Assembly: GCA_001972305.1 (NCBI GenBank)
Contig: BDDD01001658.1
Coordinates: 69,528 to 133,527, forward strand
Direction of reading: 5' to 3'
Origin: Cephalotus follicularis
Taxonomy: Eukaryota; Streptophyta; Magnoliopsida; Oxalidales; Cephalotaceae
Length of the DNA stretch: 64,000 bases
A program made the translations under genes and the position numbers. Below the pieces are notes generated by a model, which was given only the letters and a program-made list of their open reading frames with translations, was not told the DNA's origin and did no database searches. This document shows positions 1-10,627 of this stretch, piece by piece (the first letter of the stretch is position 1; every line of letters begins with the position of its first letter).

Positions 1-216
1 TGAAAGATAAATTGTTTTAATGAAATAAAAATTTTGATAAAATAAATCCAAACCCAACATAGCATTACGTACTCAAAATTGGACTGGTATTAGTCAGCCC
101 AAATCATATAAGCCCAAAACACAGGGCAACCGAACTTTTAAAATTAAACACATTTAAAAGCCCGAAAACACACATAAAATCCGTAAAATATATTTACGAA
201 CGAGCAGGGTATTACA
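1..216 (-). repeat. G1-family LTR, 5' edge, cut by window start
   Basis: On the minus strand this begins TGTAATACCCTGCTCG, the same start as the full G1 LTRs at 11626, 32235, 44627 and 58572. It also contains the family's conserved phrase about 100 bp in (reverse complement of tattagtcagccc). Only the first part of the LTR is inside the window. Confidence 0.8.
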
Positions 217-597
217 TCTAGGGTGTGGTGAATGACCTTTATGTTATGGGTTAATTGCTATGAATTGGCATTCATGCATCTCTTGTCATGCATATATATA
301 TATCTATTGCAATCCATTGCATAGTGTTATGCCTACACAACCATGGGTTGCTGACTCATTCTCGTAATGGGTTAGGTTCAGGTACAAGTGATACCGCGGT
401 GAGCAGATGGGCCAGATCGTAGAGCAAGGATCTTCTAGCTGAGCACCACCCACCTACCTTTTGTATAAGAGCATTTATTGGAAAGAATGTTTTAATCAGC
501 CGTATGGCCTGCCGGCTTGTGGCAGAGCTTGGATAAGATGCTGTTATATATTTGGGTTTATCCACGCGATATATATTGATGATTAATCCACTTGCGT
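217..597. other. AT-rich flank, possibly LTR-derived
   Basis: No coding match. The stretch leads into a segment ending ggggtgtgaca at 723, a typical plant LTR 3' terminus, so 217-723 may be the 3' part of an old LTR. No partner LTR, primer site or target duplication was found. Confidence 0.3.
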
Positions 598-947
598 GAT
601 TCTGATTCTAAAGTTTTAAATTTATAGCACTTTTGGATATTGATATGAATGCATGAATGGAGTGAAGGGAAGTTATATCACGTGTCGCGTCGTGGTGGTT
701 TCCCCACTGATCGGGGTGTGACATCAAGGATGTCTTTTTCACACGTAATAAAACTCCAAGCGAGTCACCTTTGATTCTGATTCTAAAGTTTTAAATTTAT
801 AGCACTTTTGGATATTGATATGAATGCATGAATGGAGTGAAGGGAAGTTATATCACGTGTCGCGTCGTGGTGGTTTCCCCACTGATCGGGGTGTGACATC
901 AAGGATGTCTTTTTCACACGTAATAAAACTCCAAGCGAGTCACCTTC
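598..947. repeat. 175-bp perfect tandem duplication
   Basis: The unit starting gattctgattctaaag at 598 repeats from 773 with an offset of 175 bp. I see no mismatch over about 174 bp. Each unit contains the LTR-like terminus ggggtgtgaca (ends 723 and 898). The lack of divergence points to a recent local duplication. Confidence 0.9.
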
Positions 948-1701
948 AGTGAACCCATTAAAATTTGGGCACCCAAGTATATACCATATAGTCACTACAA
1001 AATGACATGTGAGATCAGTCATCCTCTTAAACGAGCTGGTCTAGGACGTGCTGGTCTAACCGGATTGAGTATGCCCTGAGTACCAATCATCTGACCAGGA
1101 AGCTTTAAGAGTAGAGTTTGGCAAGGTTCCAATTCTCATACCTTGATCTCATCAAGAACTTGGTCATCCAACTCTGTTCTTAGGACATTCATTTGATTAA
1201 ACATACATCAAAGTAGTAAAATGAACTCACAGCCAATATAGTAGAAAATACATCTGTATTGAATATCAAAGATAAGTTTACAAGACTACAATGGCTCGAA
1301 GGACTTATCCCTAACAGAAAGAACCAAAGTTCATGGCTTGTAATCTACCGATAAACTATTATTTATTGTCCATTTGGTTGAGGGATCTAAATTGAGAAAA
1401 GAAATGGGTACGAGAGTGGGTGAGTGTTGAGAGGGAGAATTGTAGTGAGAGAGGGGAAAGGTGAATTGTGTTGGTTAAATAGAATTAGGATCCTTTTTAT
1501 AGTAAAGCTCGGTGTTCTCTCTTAAGTTCAAAAAATTCCATCTCTCTTAGGTAAAGTAATACCCCCATGTTATTCCTCATGTTATCCTTCATGCATATGT
1601 AATATGCATCTCACGAATGTCCACATGTATAAGTATATAAATACCTCCATAGCGGTAAATATCTACAAACGTAATATGAAAATTTACCAGTAATAATATC
1701 C
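948..1701. other. No gene recognised; possible antisense copia-LTR relic
   Basis: No supported open reading frame. About 950-1200 reads like the antisense copia-type LTR sequence seen at 49300-49700 and 55500-55860 (phrases such as accaatcatctgacc and caattctcatacc), but I could not align it firmly. The remainder is plain AT-rich DNA with a GA-rich patch near 1420-1460. Confidence 0.25.
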
Positions 1702-2527
1702 CAAATTCCATATAAATTCCTAAACACAATAAGGTGTGTGTGGGTGTGTTTATATATATAATAAATCTACAACCATGATAATTCTCTAATGTAATGCATC
1801 TGTAACCATGAAAATTCTCTAATACAATAAAGAAGGATTACCCAAATCTGAGTCCTTACGCATATTGATTGAGATATAATCATGTTTCGAACTTGGATTT
1901 TTAATGTATAATGTATTCATTGATGATTAAAACGAAATTGTATGAGTTCGGATAAAGAAATTAAAAAAACTTATGATAGTGGCATTAGCAAGGGTTTCCT
2001 AGAGTTTTCAATTTCTTTTGTATTATAAATTGGTTGTTTTTCTAATTTTGAAGAATGAAATTGAAATCAGTTTCAATCCCAAAAACATAAAAGTAGTTAA
2101 TAGGACATGTTAGGGTTTTAAACCAACTTCCACATAAATTCCTAAACACAATAAGGTGTGTGTGTGTGTGTGTGTGTGTGTGTTTATATATATAATAAAT
2201 ATGCAACCATGACAATTCTCTAATGCAATAAAGAAGGATTACCCAAATCTTAGTCCTTACGCATATTGATTGAGATATAATCATATTTCTAACTTGGATT
2301 TTTAATGTATAATGTATTCATTGATGGTTAAAACGAAATTGTATGAGTTCGGATAAAAAAAATTAAAAAAAAACTCAGTGGCATTAGCAAGGGTTTCCTA
2401 GAGTTTTCAATTTATTTTGTATTATAAATTGGTTGTTTTTCTTATTTTGAAGAATCAAATTGAAAACAGTTTCAATCCCAAAAACCTAAAAGCAGTTAAT
2501 AGGATATGTTATGGTTTTAAACCAATT
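1702..2527. repeat. Diverged tandem duplication, unit about 422 bp
   Basis: The segment beginning near aaattcctaaacacaataagg at 1714 recurs at 2136, an offset of 422 bp, through to gggttttaaacca. The copies differ by scattered substitutions, a short insertion in the first copy and different GT tract lengths, so this is older than the 175-bp duplication at 598. Confidence 0.85.
2156..2183. repeat. (GT)14 microsatellite
   Basis: Uninterrupted GT dinucleotides in the second copy of the 422-bp duplication. The first copy has only a short, interrupted tract near 1735. Confidence 0.95.
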
Positions 2528-2577
2528 TTTTTTTAATTCTTTTGATTTCTTGAAGTTTTGTTTGTTGATCTGTATTT

Positions 2578-2582
2578 ATTTT
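2578..2582. repeat. Target-site duplication ATTTT (left) of T1
   Basis: ATTTT lies directly before the left LTR boundary TGTTGATAC. The same five bases follow the right LTR at 23816. Confidence 0.85.
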
Positions 2583-3616
2583 TGTTGATACAAAAATTCT
2601 TCCTTCAACATTACCCTACGTGTAAGGGCTTGATTTGTTTAAGGAAACGCTAGTTTTATGCTCCGAGAAAAAGGTAGAAGATGACGATGGCTGTGAATGT
2701 TTTCCCTGTACAGAAGAGCAAATACGTTGAAGGTCCAGGAGGTTGTTCTCTCGGGGACACTCCGACGCTCAATTTAGGCCTTTGCACAGTGAAAACAAGG
2801 TTCTTTGAGAGTAAAAATGGCTGACCTTGGTTCTGACTGTTGAACTAGTATTTATAGTGCTGGAGTGTAACTGTTTGAGCGTGAAATGAGGAGGTGATAG
2901 TTGTCCCCTAAGGAAATGCCGAGGATCTCGGTCATTTCCCTTGATCTCCGCCAAATATGTCGCCACTTCCCTTGTTGGTAGTTCATTATACCACTACTTC
3001 CTTATTTAGATGAAGGCGAATCCCAGGAAATCAGGAAGATTTCATGCCCTTATCCCATAAACGAAGTGGGGGTCCTCTGCCACAGGGCTGCAGAGGAAGT
3101 GAACCATGGTACTGTTGCCGAGGTGATAGGCCTCTTGCTTCCCCTTTCGCTCTTGGGTCTTCATCTTCTGGTGCTTCCTCAGTGGCGTACGCTTAGGACG
3201 CTGGGTCCTCTTCCATTCATCCGAGGATGAGGTCTCTTTGGATACCGTCGAGGAGAAAGTCCTCGGTATCTGTGCAGCGGCGGTACGTCCTCTGCTATGT
3301 GTCTGATAGAAACCTTGGGTAGAGGAGGTCCTTGGCACTGGTGCCTTGACGAAGGTCCTCTGATCTGTACATTAAGTAAGCTCCTCGGGCTGAGGAGGTT
3401 CTCGACACGGTCTTATTGTGGTGCGCTCTTGGTCAAGCTAGCTCTCCTCGGCCCTGGTGTTTGGCGATGGTCTGCTGACTTGCTACTGTGAGTCACCTTG
3501 CTAAGCTTCCTCTGACCCATGTTCGTGTGAGCTTCAAAAAAGAAACCTCTGGACACGTGGCTTTATCCAAGGAGGACATGTGTCCTTCTTAAGATAAACA
3601 GATTTTTCCCATATCA
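2583..3616 (-). repeat. T1 3' LTR (left)
   Basis: 1034 bp. On the plus strand it runs from tgttgatacaaaaa to cccatatca, so the element reads TGATATGGG...TATCAACA. It pairs with 22783-23815 and differs from it by scattered substitutions, for example near 2645-2680 and 3270-3330. Confidence 0.93.
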
Positions 3617-3634
3617 TATGCCCCTCTGGTCCTT
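3617..3634 (-). promoter_or_regulatory. T1 polypurine tract
   Basis: On the minus strand the bases just before the 3' LTR read AAGGACCAGAGGGGCATA, a purine-rich run ending 4 bp from the LTR start. This is the expected plus-strand priming site for reverse transcription. Confidence 0.6.
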
Positions 3635-3898
3635 CTTCTATGGCCTTGGTCAGAGGAGGAGGATCAGAGTTGAGAGCCGTGGCTCAGGCCAGACTCCTCT
3701 GCAGAGCTTCCTGCTAGCTTTCCCATTCGCGAGTGAGCCGAGATCGAAGGTATGGCTTTGGACGATCCTCTGCGTAAAGCTAAATATGCCTCAGTAGACG
3801 ATCGAAGTCTGCCTCCTTGTCCATATCTATCCCTGCTAACGGGCCTCACGCCGCGAGCCCAAATCATTGCATTTAAGTAGCATATTGAACACGATTTG

Positions 3899-4030
3899 CA
3901 CGTGGCGTTAGCTGAGCATTTCCCGCCTCTGTCGCTTCGTTTTGCTGCGTATGACTTGACGGTTCGCTTCTTAACCGTTAGATCTTGCATGAGGTGGAGG
4001 GCCAGGATCTGAGGTGGGGGTCTATAAAAG
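3899..4030 (+). promoter_or_regulatory. Promoter of the T1 antisense gene
   Basis: A canonical TATA box (tctataaaag, 4021-4030) lies about 205 bp upstream of the proposed start codon at 4235. A G-box CACGTG sits at 3899-3904. Two MYB-type half sites (gacggtt and aaccgtta) lie at about 3958-3980. The promoter faces away from the 3' LTR and reads into the T1 body. This is inferred from motifs only. Confidence 0.55.
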
Positions 4031-4234
4031 GTTGTATTCTTCTCAAAGCAAACCTTTTACTCCTCAAATCTGCAGCACTTACATCGCCGTTGAAAGCTTT
4101 CCAAGTTCGCTGTGCTTTCAGAACCCTATTTCATCACTCTTCATTAAAATCTTTGGTAAGTTTATGTCGTCTTCTTGGCGTTCCAGGTCGTTCCTAGTTT
4201 TCTTTTGCAGTTTCTTCTTCCTCGTCTTGAATTT

Positions 4235-6684
4235 ATGACTAGTCAAGAACAATCCAGTGGGTCTTCTTCTTCTTCTCACCTAGCGGTCGAGCCCTTGGCC
4301 ATCGTGGTTCCCACCGTCGAGAAACCACTTGGTGTTGAAGGTAGCCTTGGGGCGGCGGTGGGTGACCCTGCTGCTCCCACCGCCGTGGCTAATCCCCCTT
4401 CTTCTGTAAGTTATTTTGGGGTGAGCACCCTTAGTCGTGTTGAGGTGAAAAAGCTCTCCGAGAGGTATAACTTCCCTCGTGGGCTAACATACTGCCTTCC
4501 CTCGGATCCTCGAATGGTTACCATGAGTAGAGAAGGTCTTTTTGTCATCTTCGAATGGGCACTCTCTCATGGTCTGAGGGTTCCAATTCCCTCCTTTGGC
4601 ATCTCGGTGTTAGTAAACTTTAGTCTTCATCCCTCACTTCTTCAACCTCAATCTTGGAGCTTCATGATCGGCTTCCTCATCAAGTGTATAGAGTCTGAGG
4701 AGGATGCGACAGTGAACCTTTTCAAAGAGTTCCACATCCTCTCGGCCACACCTAAAACGAGTGGGTATTTTTTCAAGTCTCGTTCTGAGGTGAAAAAACT
4801 TCTTCTCAACCCTACCAAGTCCATAAAAAACTGGAGGAAGAGGTACTTTTTTATAAAGGACTTCGAAGGGTTCACTCCCTCTCCCTGGTGCGATTCTCTA
4901 GCACGAAATCTTTGAACAGGAGGTCTCGCCTGACCTCGGCGGAGAAGGCCAGCCTTAATAAACTCTTGGCCCTTGAGCCAGAGGATGTAAACTCCACTGT
5001 TAGTGAGGATCGTCTGCTCCAGGCTGGACTGAGTGTGGTCCTAAGACAAGAATCTCATTCGGATGGAGCCGAGAAGGATATCTCAGAGGGAGAGGGACGT
5101 CAAGATAGTCCTTTGCCCCCAGTGTCGGAGGAAAGCTGTATAAAGCCTTTGTCTCCTTCATTCCTTAATTTAGTGTTATTCTCATTTTTATTGTACTTTG
5201 AATCTCTAACCTTACTCTTCATGTCTCTTTTCAGCTATGGCTCCTCGTCGTGACTTCTCTTCCATCCTAAAAGCTACCAACAAGAGGAAGACCCCTGCTG
5301 CATGTGGGCCAAAGCAAAAGGGGAAGACCACCATAGCTGAGGGGTCAAGGCAACAAACCAAGACTCCTCCACCTGTTCGGATGCCTGCTATTGCTACAGA
5401 GAAGAGGAAGGAGGCAGGCAAGAGGACTGCAGACGAAACCTCCCCCGCTGACGAGCACGTTCCTCTGATGAAGAGGAGCAGGAAGGGGAAGGGTGCTGAG
5501 GGAGCCAAAAAGGGGAAGGAGGTCGAGGATGTCGCTGCCCTCGGAGCAAGTTCACAGGATCCAATCATCATTCCTCCAACTCGGGAGGCAGAGGACTTGT
5601 TGAATGAGTTCGAAGACATGGACTGCACCAAGCTGCACCTGAATGCTCCCGGGGTCCCCCAGGCGGCCAGTATTTTGGTCTTCTTTCCCTTGGAGATGGA
5701 AGCAAGGGAGAAATGCTCCAACGAGCAGTTGGTAACCCAGTGTCTACGGAGCAACTTGAGGGTAAATGATCTTTTTCCCTTTGCCTTGATTTTTCTTATA
5801 TCTTTGCTCTTCACAGTTATTGACATATATGCTCCTCTGACAGGTTTTGAACAACACTCAACTGCTGGTGGACAACTTCTCTGCCGTAGTGGCCAGAGAC
5901 AGGGAGCTAATGGCGAGCATGGCTACATTGGAAGAGACTGCCCGCTCAGCCCAAGCTCAACTGAACGAGGTTCTCAAAGTTCAGGAGTCCTTGGTTGAGG
6001 AGAAGAAGCACACAGTTGAGGATTTGCAGGAGGAGAGGGCTGACAGAAGGAGCTGGAGGCAGAGCTGGAACACACCAGGAAGAAGTGCCTTGATCTGGAA
6101 GGGAAGCTTGCTCGCCAACAGAGGAAGGATCAGGAACTGCTGAGGAGGGAAACCACAAGGCTGTGGCAGACTTCAAAGACTCGGAGGAGTTCAAGGAGCT
6201 GATGAGATCCTCCGTGGAGGAGTTCAAAAACTCGGATGAGTTCGAGGAGGCAGTGTTTGAGGAAGCAGCCGAGTACTTCCACCGAGGCTTCTATGCCTGA
6301 AGGAACTGGGTCTCTTCCCTGCGTCCTGACGTCCCACTGGATGAAGTGGTGTACGGTCCCTCTACCAAGACACTCTACTTATATCCCGAGGGAATTGATG
6401 GGGAGGAAGAGAAGCTACGTCTTAAATTAGAGGAGGGAGTCTCGTCTGCCGTGGTGGACGAGCTGCCAATTCCAGGTTCACCAGACTTGGTTATTCTTCC
6501 TGTGGATCCTGCTCTGACCTCGGACCCTGTACTTGACCTCCCTGCTATTCCTTCTTCACCAGCTCCAGTGGACCCCTCTTCTGGATTTGAACCTCCTCCT
6601 CTGCCTTCCGTTGAAGCCTTCTTCGCTCCTCCACCCGAGCATGAAGATCCTCAGCCTGAGCGTGAAGATCCTCCTCAGCCCTAG
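4235..6684 (+). pseudogene. Antisense accessory gene of T1 (Transposase_28-like, gypsy type), broken
   Basis: Spliced-looking gene opposite to the T1 coding strand. The start ATG at 4235 lies downstream of a TATA box (4021) and of a possible 55-bp leader intron (4156-4210). The first exon (4235-4915) matches the plant 'putative gypsy type transposon' family (Pfam Transposase_28): VPIPSFGISVLVNFSLHPS, QSWSFMIGFLIKCIE, then NWRKRYFFIKDFEGF. A frame change near 4888-4915 looks like a mutation. Two introns keep frame exactly: 5138-5234 (GT..AG, 97 bp) and 5762-5843 (82 bp). The middle is basic (RKRK clusters); the exon from 5844 is heptad-like, probably coiled coil. A further frame change follows near 6050-6140, and the end (6346-6684) is Pro/Asp/Glu-rich. 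Such antisense genes are known in Tat-type elements; their role is unknown. Confidence 0.7.
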
Positions 6685-6747
6685 TTTTTCGCTTGCTTTC
6701 AGTTTGTAATAGTCTTCTAGTTTTTCTTGTAATCTTTTCAGTTCATG

Positions 6748-6753
6748 AATAAA
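6748..6753 (+). terminator. AATAAA poly(A) signal of the antisense gene
   Basis: AATAAA lies 64 bp after the last codon of the antisense gene, following a T-rich stretch. With the TATA box and two frame-preserving introns it completes a Pol II gene layout. Confidence 0.55.
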
Positions 6754-6759
6754 GGAGGA

Positions 6760-7672
6760 CTTTTCGCATTCTCTAATTTTGCTTTTGACTAATTTTTCTA
6801 CATTGTGTGGTTGACCTCTGCATGTATGTATATGGTAACAATTCCCTTAGGAAATCTAACTCCGCCCAAGTTACTGACTTCTTTGAGGAAGTGAACGCTT
6901 AGGCTTAGTAATCCTTGTTGGACACTGTTTTGATAGCACTTATGTAATTTATCCAAGATATTAATAAAAGACCTTTTTTATTCTTAGATCGTATCTCTGG
7001 TTTGTTTCTTGCATTGTGCTTGAGCTTTGCATACACACACATGTGTTGATAGTTCCCTTAGGAATTTTAGCCTAGCCCAAATCATTAATTCTTCGTAGAT
7101 GAGATCACTTAAGCTTGGCAGTCCTCGTAGGAAACTTTGAAAACACTTAACTTTATCCTTGTCTTTACGAGTTCTTCTGTATTCGTAGACTAAGGTCGTG
7201 GTCTACTCGGACAAGTTCCTATGGGTTTGCTGAGCAGGGTATCATCTGACCCATTAGGTTTTGGGACAGGACGGCTAAGCTTGCAGTCCACATAGGGACA
7301 CTTGTATTAAAGTGCTCAGTTCGACGATCTTGATCGTTGTGAGTTCCCATGGATTTGCCTTTCAAGTCATGATTTTAGGTCTGGTTGGTCAAGTTCCTAT
7401 GGTATTACCGACCAATGTTTGCTCCCTGGGGAGTCTTACGGGTGCACTCCTCGGAAGGAGTCTTTGTTGATGAGTATAAGGGTGCTCCTCGGAAGGAAGC
7501 CTCTGTATGCTCCTCGGAAGGAGGCTTTCATGAGTGCATCCTTGAATGCTTTTTTTGGATGCCTGTTACCTCACTCTGTTTGAGACCTCGGCTTGTGTTG
7601 GTTTTCCTTTTGAGGGTTAGTCTTTGTAAGACTTAGAAAGCTTTGGACCTCTAGGTGCCCCCATGGGGGCAT
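6760..7672. repeat. T1 spacer with degenerate short repeats
   Basis: Non-coding spacer between the antisense gene and the integrase remnant. A core like agttcc(t/c)atgg or attcccttagg recurs near 6840, 7050, 7220, 7345 and 7390, followed each time by diverged sequence that often includes gcttagg or aagcttg. A second motif, gctcctcggaaggag, occurs three times between 7445 and 7525. Tat-lineage elements are known to carry satellite-like repeats in this region. Confidence 0.55.
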
Positions 7673-9890
7673 TGTGATGCCCGGACCCAGCCCCGCTGGA
7701 ATCCGTCGCGCCCGCTACGAGGCCAAGTGTCCCATCAGAGACCCACCTCGTAGGTTCAGCAGAACAGAGTTTCAGAAAATACATTTATAACAAAAATCTC
7801 TTCAAAACATAAAGAAAACAGAAAAGTTTCTTGAAAAACTTGAAAATAATTCTAACTCTTCAAAGTTTACGAAAATCGGGCATGTAGTATTCGTTTATAG
7901 GACTATGCCCCCTGTAGAGAAAAACACAATTCATAAAAACACACTCCCGAAGGAGGAAACAGTTTGTAATGGGCTCAGCCATCAGCAGATCACAATATAA
8001 ACAGAAAACAAGTATGGGTTGGGCTCTGCCTCAACCATATTATCAAAAACTTAAAACCTGATTAGGGTTCAACCCTTTTTAAACAAAACCGAAAACAGTT
8101 ATATAGAAACATATGAAATGCAGAAATTTAAATACTAATGTAATTATGATATGCATGTTTGACTCTGGTAGCATGCCCTTTTTGTGGTCTCACCTCAGCA
8201 GACAGACAGACTCCAGCTGACAAAGCGCAGTGGACTAACCTGTTAGAACTAAAAACAGAAAACAGGGGAGAGGGTTAGTCCACAGGACTAGTGAGATAGA
8301 ACAAAAAGACTCCGCAGAGTTTTGCTCGCATATAAATATCTTTACAGAAATGTAAAACAAAAGTATAAAGTAACTTAAACAGAAGTTGCAGAAACAGAAT
8401 TTAAGTCCAAACTCTGACTTATAAAACAGATCAAAAACAACTTAAACAGAATATAAATCTAAAATCGATTTATAAAACAAAAGTTTTTCGAAAACAGCAG
8501 AAAAACCAGACCATTTCTTTCAAAGGGATCAAATCATCAGATTTTTCATACATATAATAGTAACAGAGTTTAAACAGAAATAAATATATAATGATGCCAT
8601 GGGGTCTACTAAGTAAGGTCGAAGCCTGGGCCCCGCCGGGCCGAACGTCCAGCGGAAATAGTGGCAAGGACACCGTCGTGTCCAAGCATCAGCAGAAGGT
8701 CATACACGTGTAGACAAGCCTCTCATGGGCATCAGATACATATATATATATACAATACCGAGATCACCATGCATCTAAACATATTTAAACATATTTCAGA
8801 AAATAGAATTTCAGATTTCAGAATTTTAGAATACAGAGACTCGTCCGAGTCATCAAAACAGATTTCAGATATCATCGTCATAAAAACATATTTAAAACAG
8901 ATTTAAACAGATAGAGGAATCATTTTCCTCATCGTATACAGATATAGCAGAAAATAGTGTCATAGTATGACTATAACCGTGCGAGCATTTGAAAACAGTA
9001 AATGAAAGTTTCAGACATTAAAAACTTAAACAGATTTCAGAACAGAAACAGATTCAAGTTTCATTCATATACGGAAAGCAAAATGTAAAACGTTTGAAAC
9101 ATTCAACCCATTAAAAGCATTTTAGAAATAAAAGGTTAAATAAAAGCGTTCCACTCACAGTACAGACGAGCGAGTCCCTCGACTGGTCGCCTCCATGGCC
9201 GACCTCAAGGGCAGGATCCTCTGCCAACAGACAGACAGACAGACCATCAGAACTCAGACAGACAACAGACTATCAGAACCTAAGCATGTACAAAACCGTG
9301 CAAATGCGTTATGCAATGACATGCGTGCAGATGTCAGAAAACCATAACAACCTATACGGTCGATAGAAACAGAAATCAGATTATTAAAAATATCCTTTAA
9401 ACGTTCATTTTAAACATCCGTTCGAAAACATTAAAACTAGTCCAAGTGGTGGTCCAGTTTATCCAATTCGAGTCATATTAGCAATTCAAGTTCATGTGCA
9501 ACAGAAACAGATACAGAAATGCAAAAAACAGCAAAAAACAGAACTAACGGAACAGAGTTCAGAATTTACTGAAGGTTGATGAAACGGAGCACCGAGACAG
9601 AATCCCGCAGCGGAACTGGAACGGATGACATCGCCGCAGAGAACGGAGTCGGAAAAATTGTCCGAAGTTTCTCGCCGAAGGGTCGCCGGCGCGTGGGCCC
9701 ACGCGCCGCCGCTGGCCGGCGCGTGACAGCCACGCGCGTCGCCGGTCAGCCCCAGAAGTCGCATCTGGAGCGCTGGAGGCTGGGGAGAGCGGATCTGGGG
9801 CGCGTTGGGTCTGGCGCCGCCGCGTTTGGCCAGAACGGCCGCGTTGACCGTGGCTGCCTTGGCCGGCGATCTGCGATGCCGATGTCGTCA
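7673..9890 (-). mobile_element. S-family LTR fragment inside T1
   Basis: On the minus strand the 3' half (7673-8320) aligns with 38500-39000 of the S LTR at 35049. Shared landmarks are gggctgagccca, tcctcctt(c/t)gggagtgtg, acagggggcata and atactacatg(c/t)ccgattt. The left terminus on the plus strand is tgtgatgcccgg. No matching target duplication was found (ggcat left, cggta right), and the T1 integrase beyond it is missing, so a deletion accompanied or followed insertion. The portion 9600-9860 is very GC-rich. No coding sequence was recognised. Confidence 0.6.
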
Positions 9891-9892
9891 CG

Positions 9893-10131
9893 GTAAATTG
9901 GCCTTGCCTTAGTAACTTGTGAGACAATGTTCTGCCCCCAGTGTGGTTGCCACAAACTCCTTCATGGACCTCCCTTAGAGTGTAATCGGTCTCCGAGGAT
10001 TTTAAGCACCTCAACCAAGGAAATGAGAAAGATCTTTTGTAGAGGATCCCATCTCGGAACTGGAATCTATTTGCTCTATAGCCCAGCTTCCTTGCTTCCA
10101 TGGGGTCCTCGGGTGGGGTCCTGTGGTACAT
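9893..10131 (-). pseudogene. T1 integrase N-terminus, truncated
   Basis: The reading frame contains the Ty3/gypsy integrase zinc-binding start (VHEGVCGNHTGG with the first His pair, then LSHKLLRQG), preceded by ARKLGYRANRFQFRDGILY. It breaks off just after LLRQG, where the S LTR begins, so the second zinc-finger half and the whole DDE core are absent. It overlaps the end of the second RNase H frame out of register, implying a frameshift near 10100. Confidence 0.75.
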
Positions 10132-10627
10132 CTATATCCATTACATCTACTTCAGAGATGGTCGGCCTGTCCAGGTAGTCTACTAGCACGGTTTGATTCT
10201 TCTCCAACTCCTCTGTCGTGGCTAGTTTTGATAATTGGTCTGCTCGGACTTTCTCTGCCCTGGGTACTTTCACAATCCTTAAAACTTTGAATGCTAACTT
10301 CATGCCCTGAAAATGGGACAAGCATTTTATCATAGGGTCTTCTCTGGCCTCATACTCCCCATTTTCCAAACCGACCACTGGCTGTGAATCACTGAAGGCT
10401 TCAATCTTTTGCACCTCCAAGTGCTTTGCGATCGTCAGTCCAGCTATCAGAGCTTCCCATTCAGCTTCGTTATTTGTAGCTTTAAACTTAAACCTCAGAG
10501 CATACTCCAACGTCCAACCATCTGGACTCATCAATACTAACCCTGCTCTACTGCCAGTGAGGCAGGATGAACCGTCCACGGATAACTTCCAAATTCCCCT
10601 CTCGCTCTCGGAGGGGTCCTCCTCCAT
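10076..10627 (-). pseudogene. T1 second RNase H (aRNH) domain
   Basis: A 183-residue open segment of the T1 polyprotein. RNase H hallmarks are in order: LSVDGSS (Asp18), ATNNEAEWEALIAG (Glu56), FSDSQPVV (Asp80) and, near the end, VRADQLSKLA. All four expected acidic positions are present, so this domain is catalytically plausible, unlike the upstream RNase H. An extra RNase H between RT-RNH and integrase is the diagnostic feature of the Tat lineage. It would degrade the RNA strand during reverse transcription. The terminal residues run into the integrase region in another frame, so the polyprotein is broken here. Confidence 0.8.

Noticed and set aside
9576-9896. 106-codon plus-strand open frame in the GC-rich block
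   Set aside because: Open only because of high G+C; it covers the S LTR palindrome and overlaps minus-strand frames with no homology.
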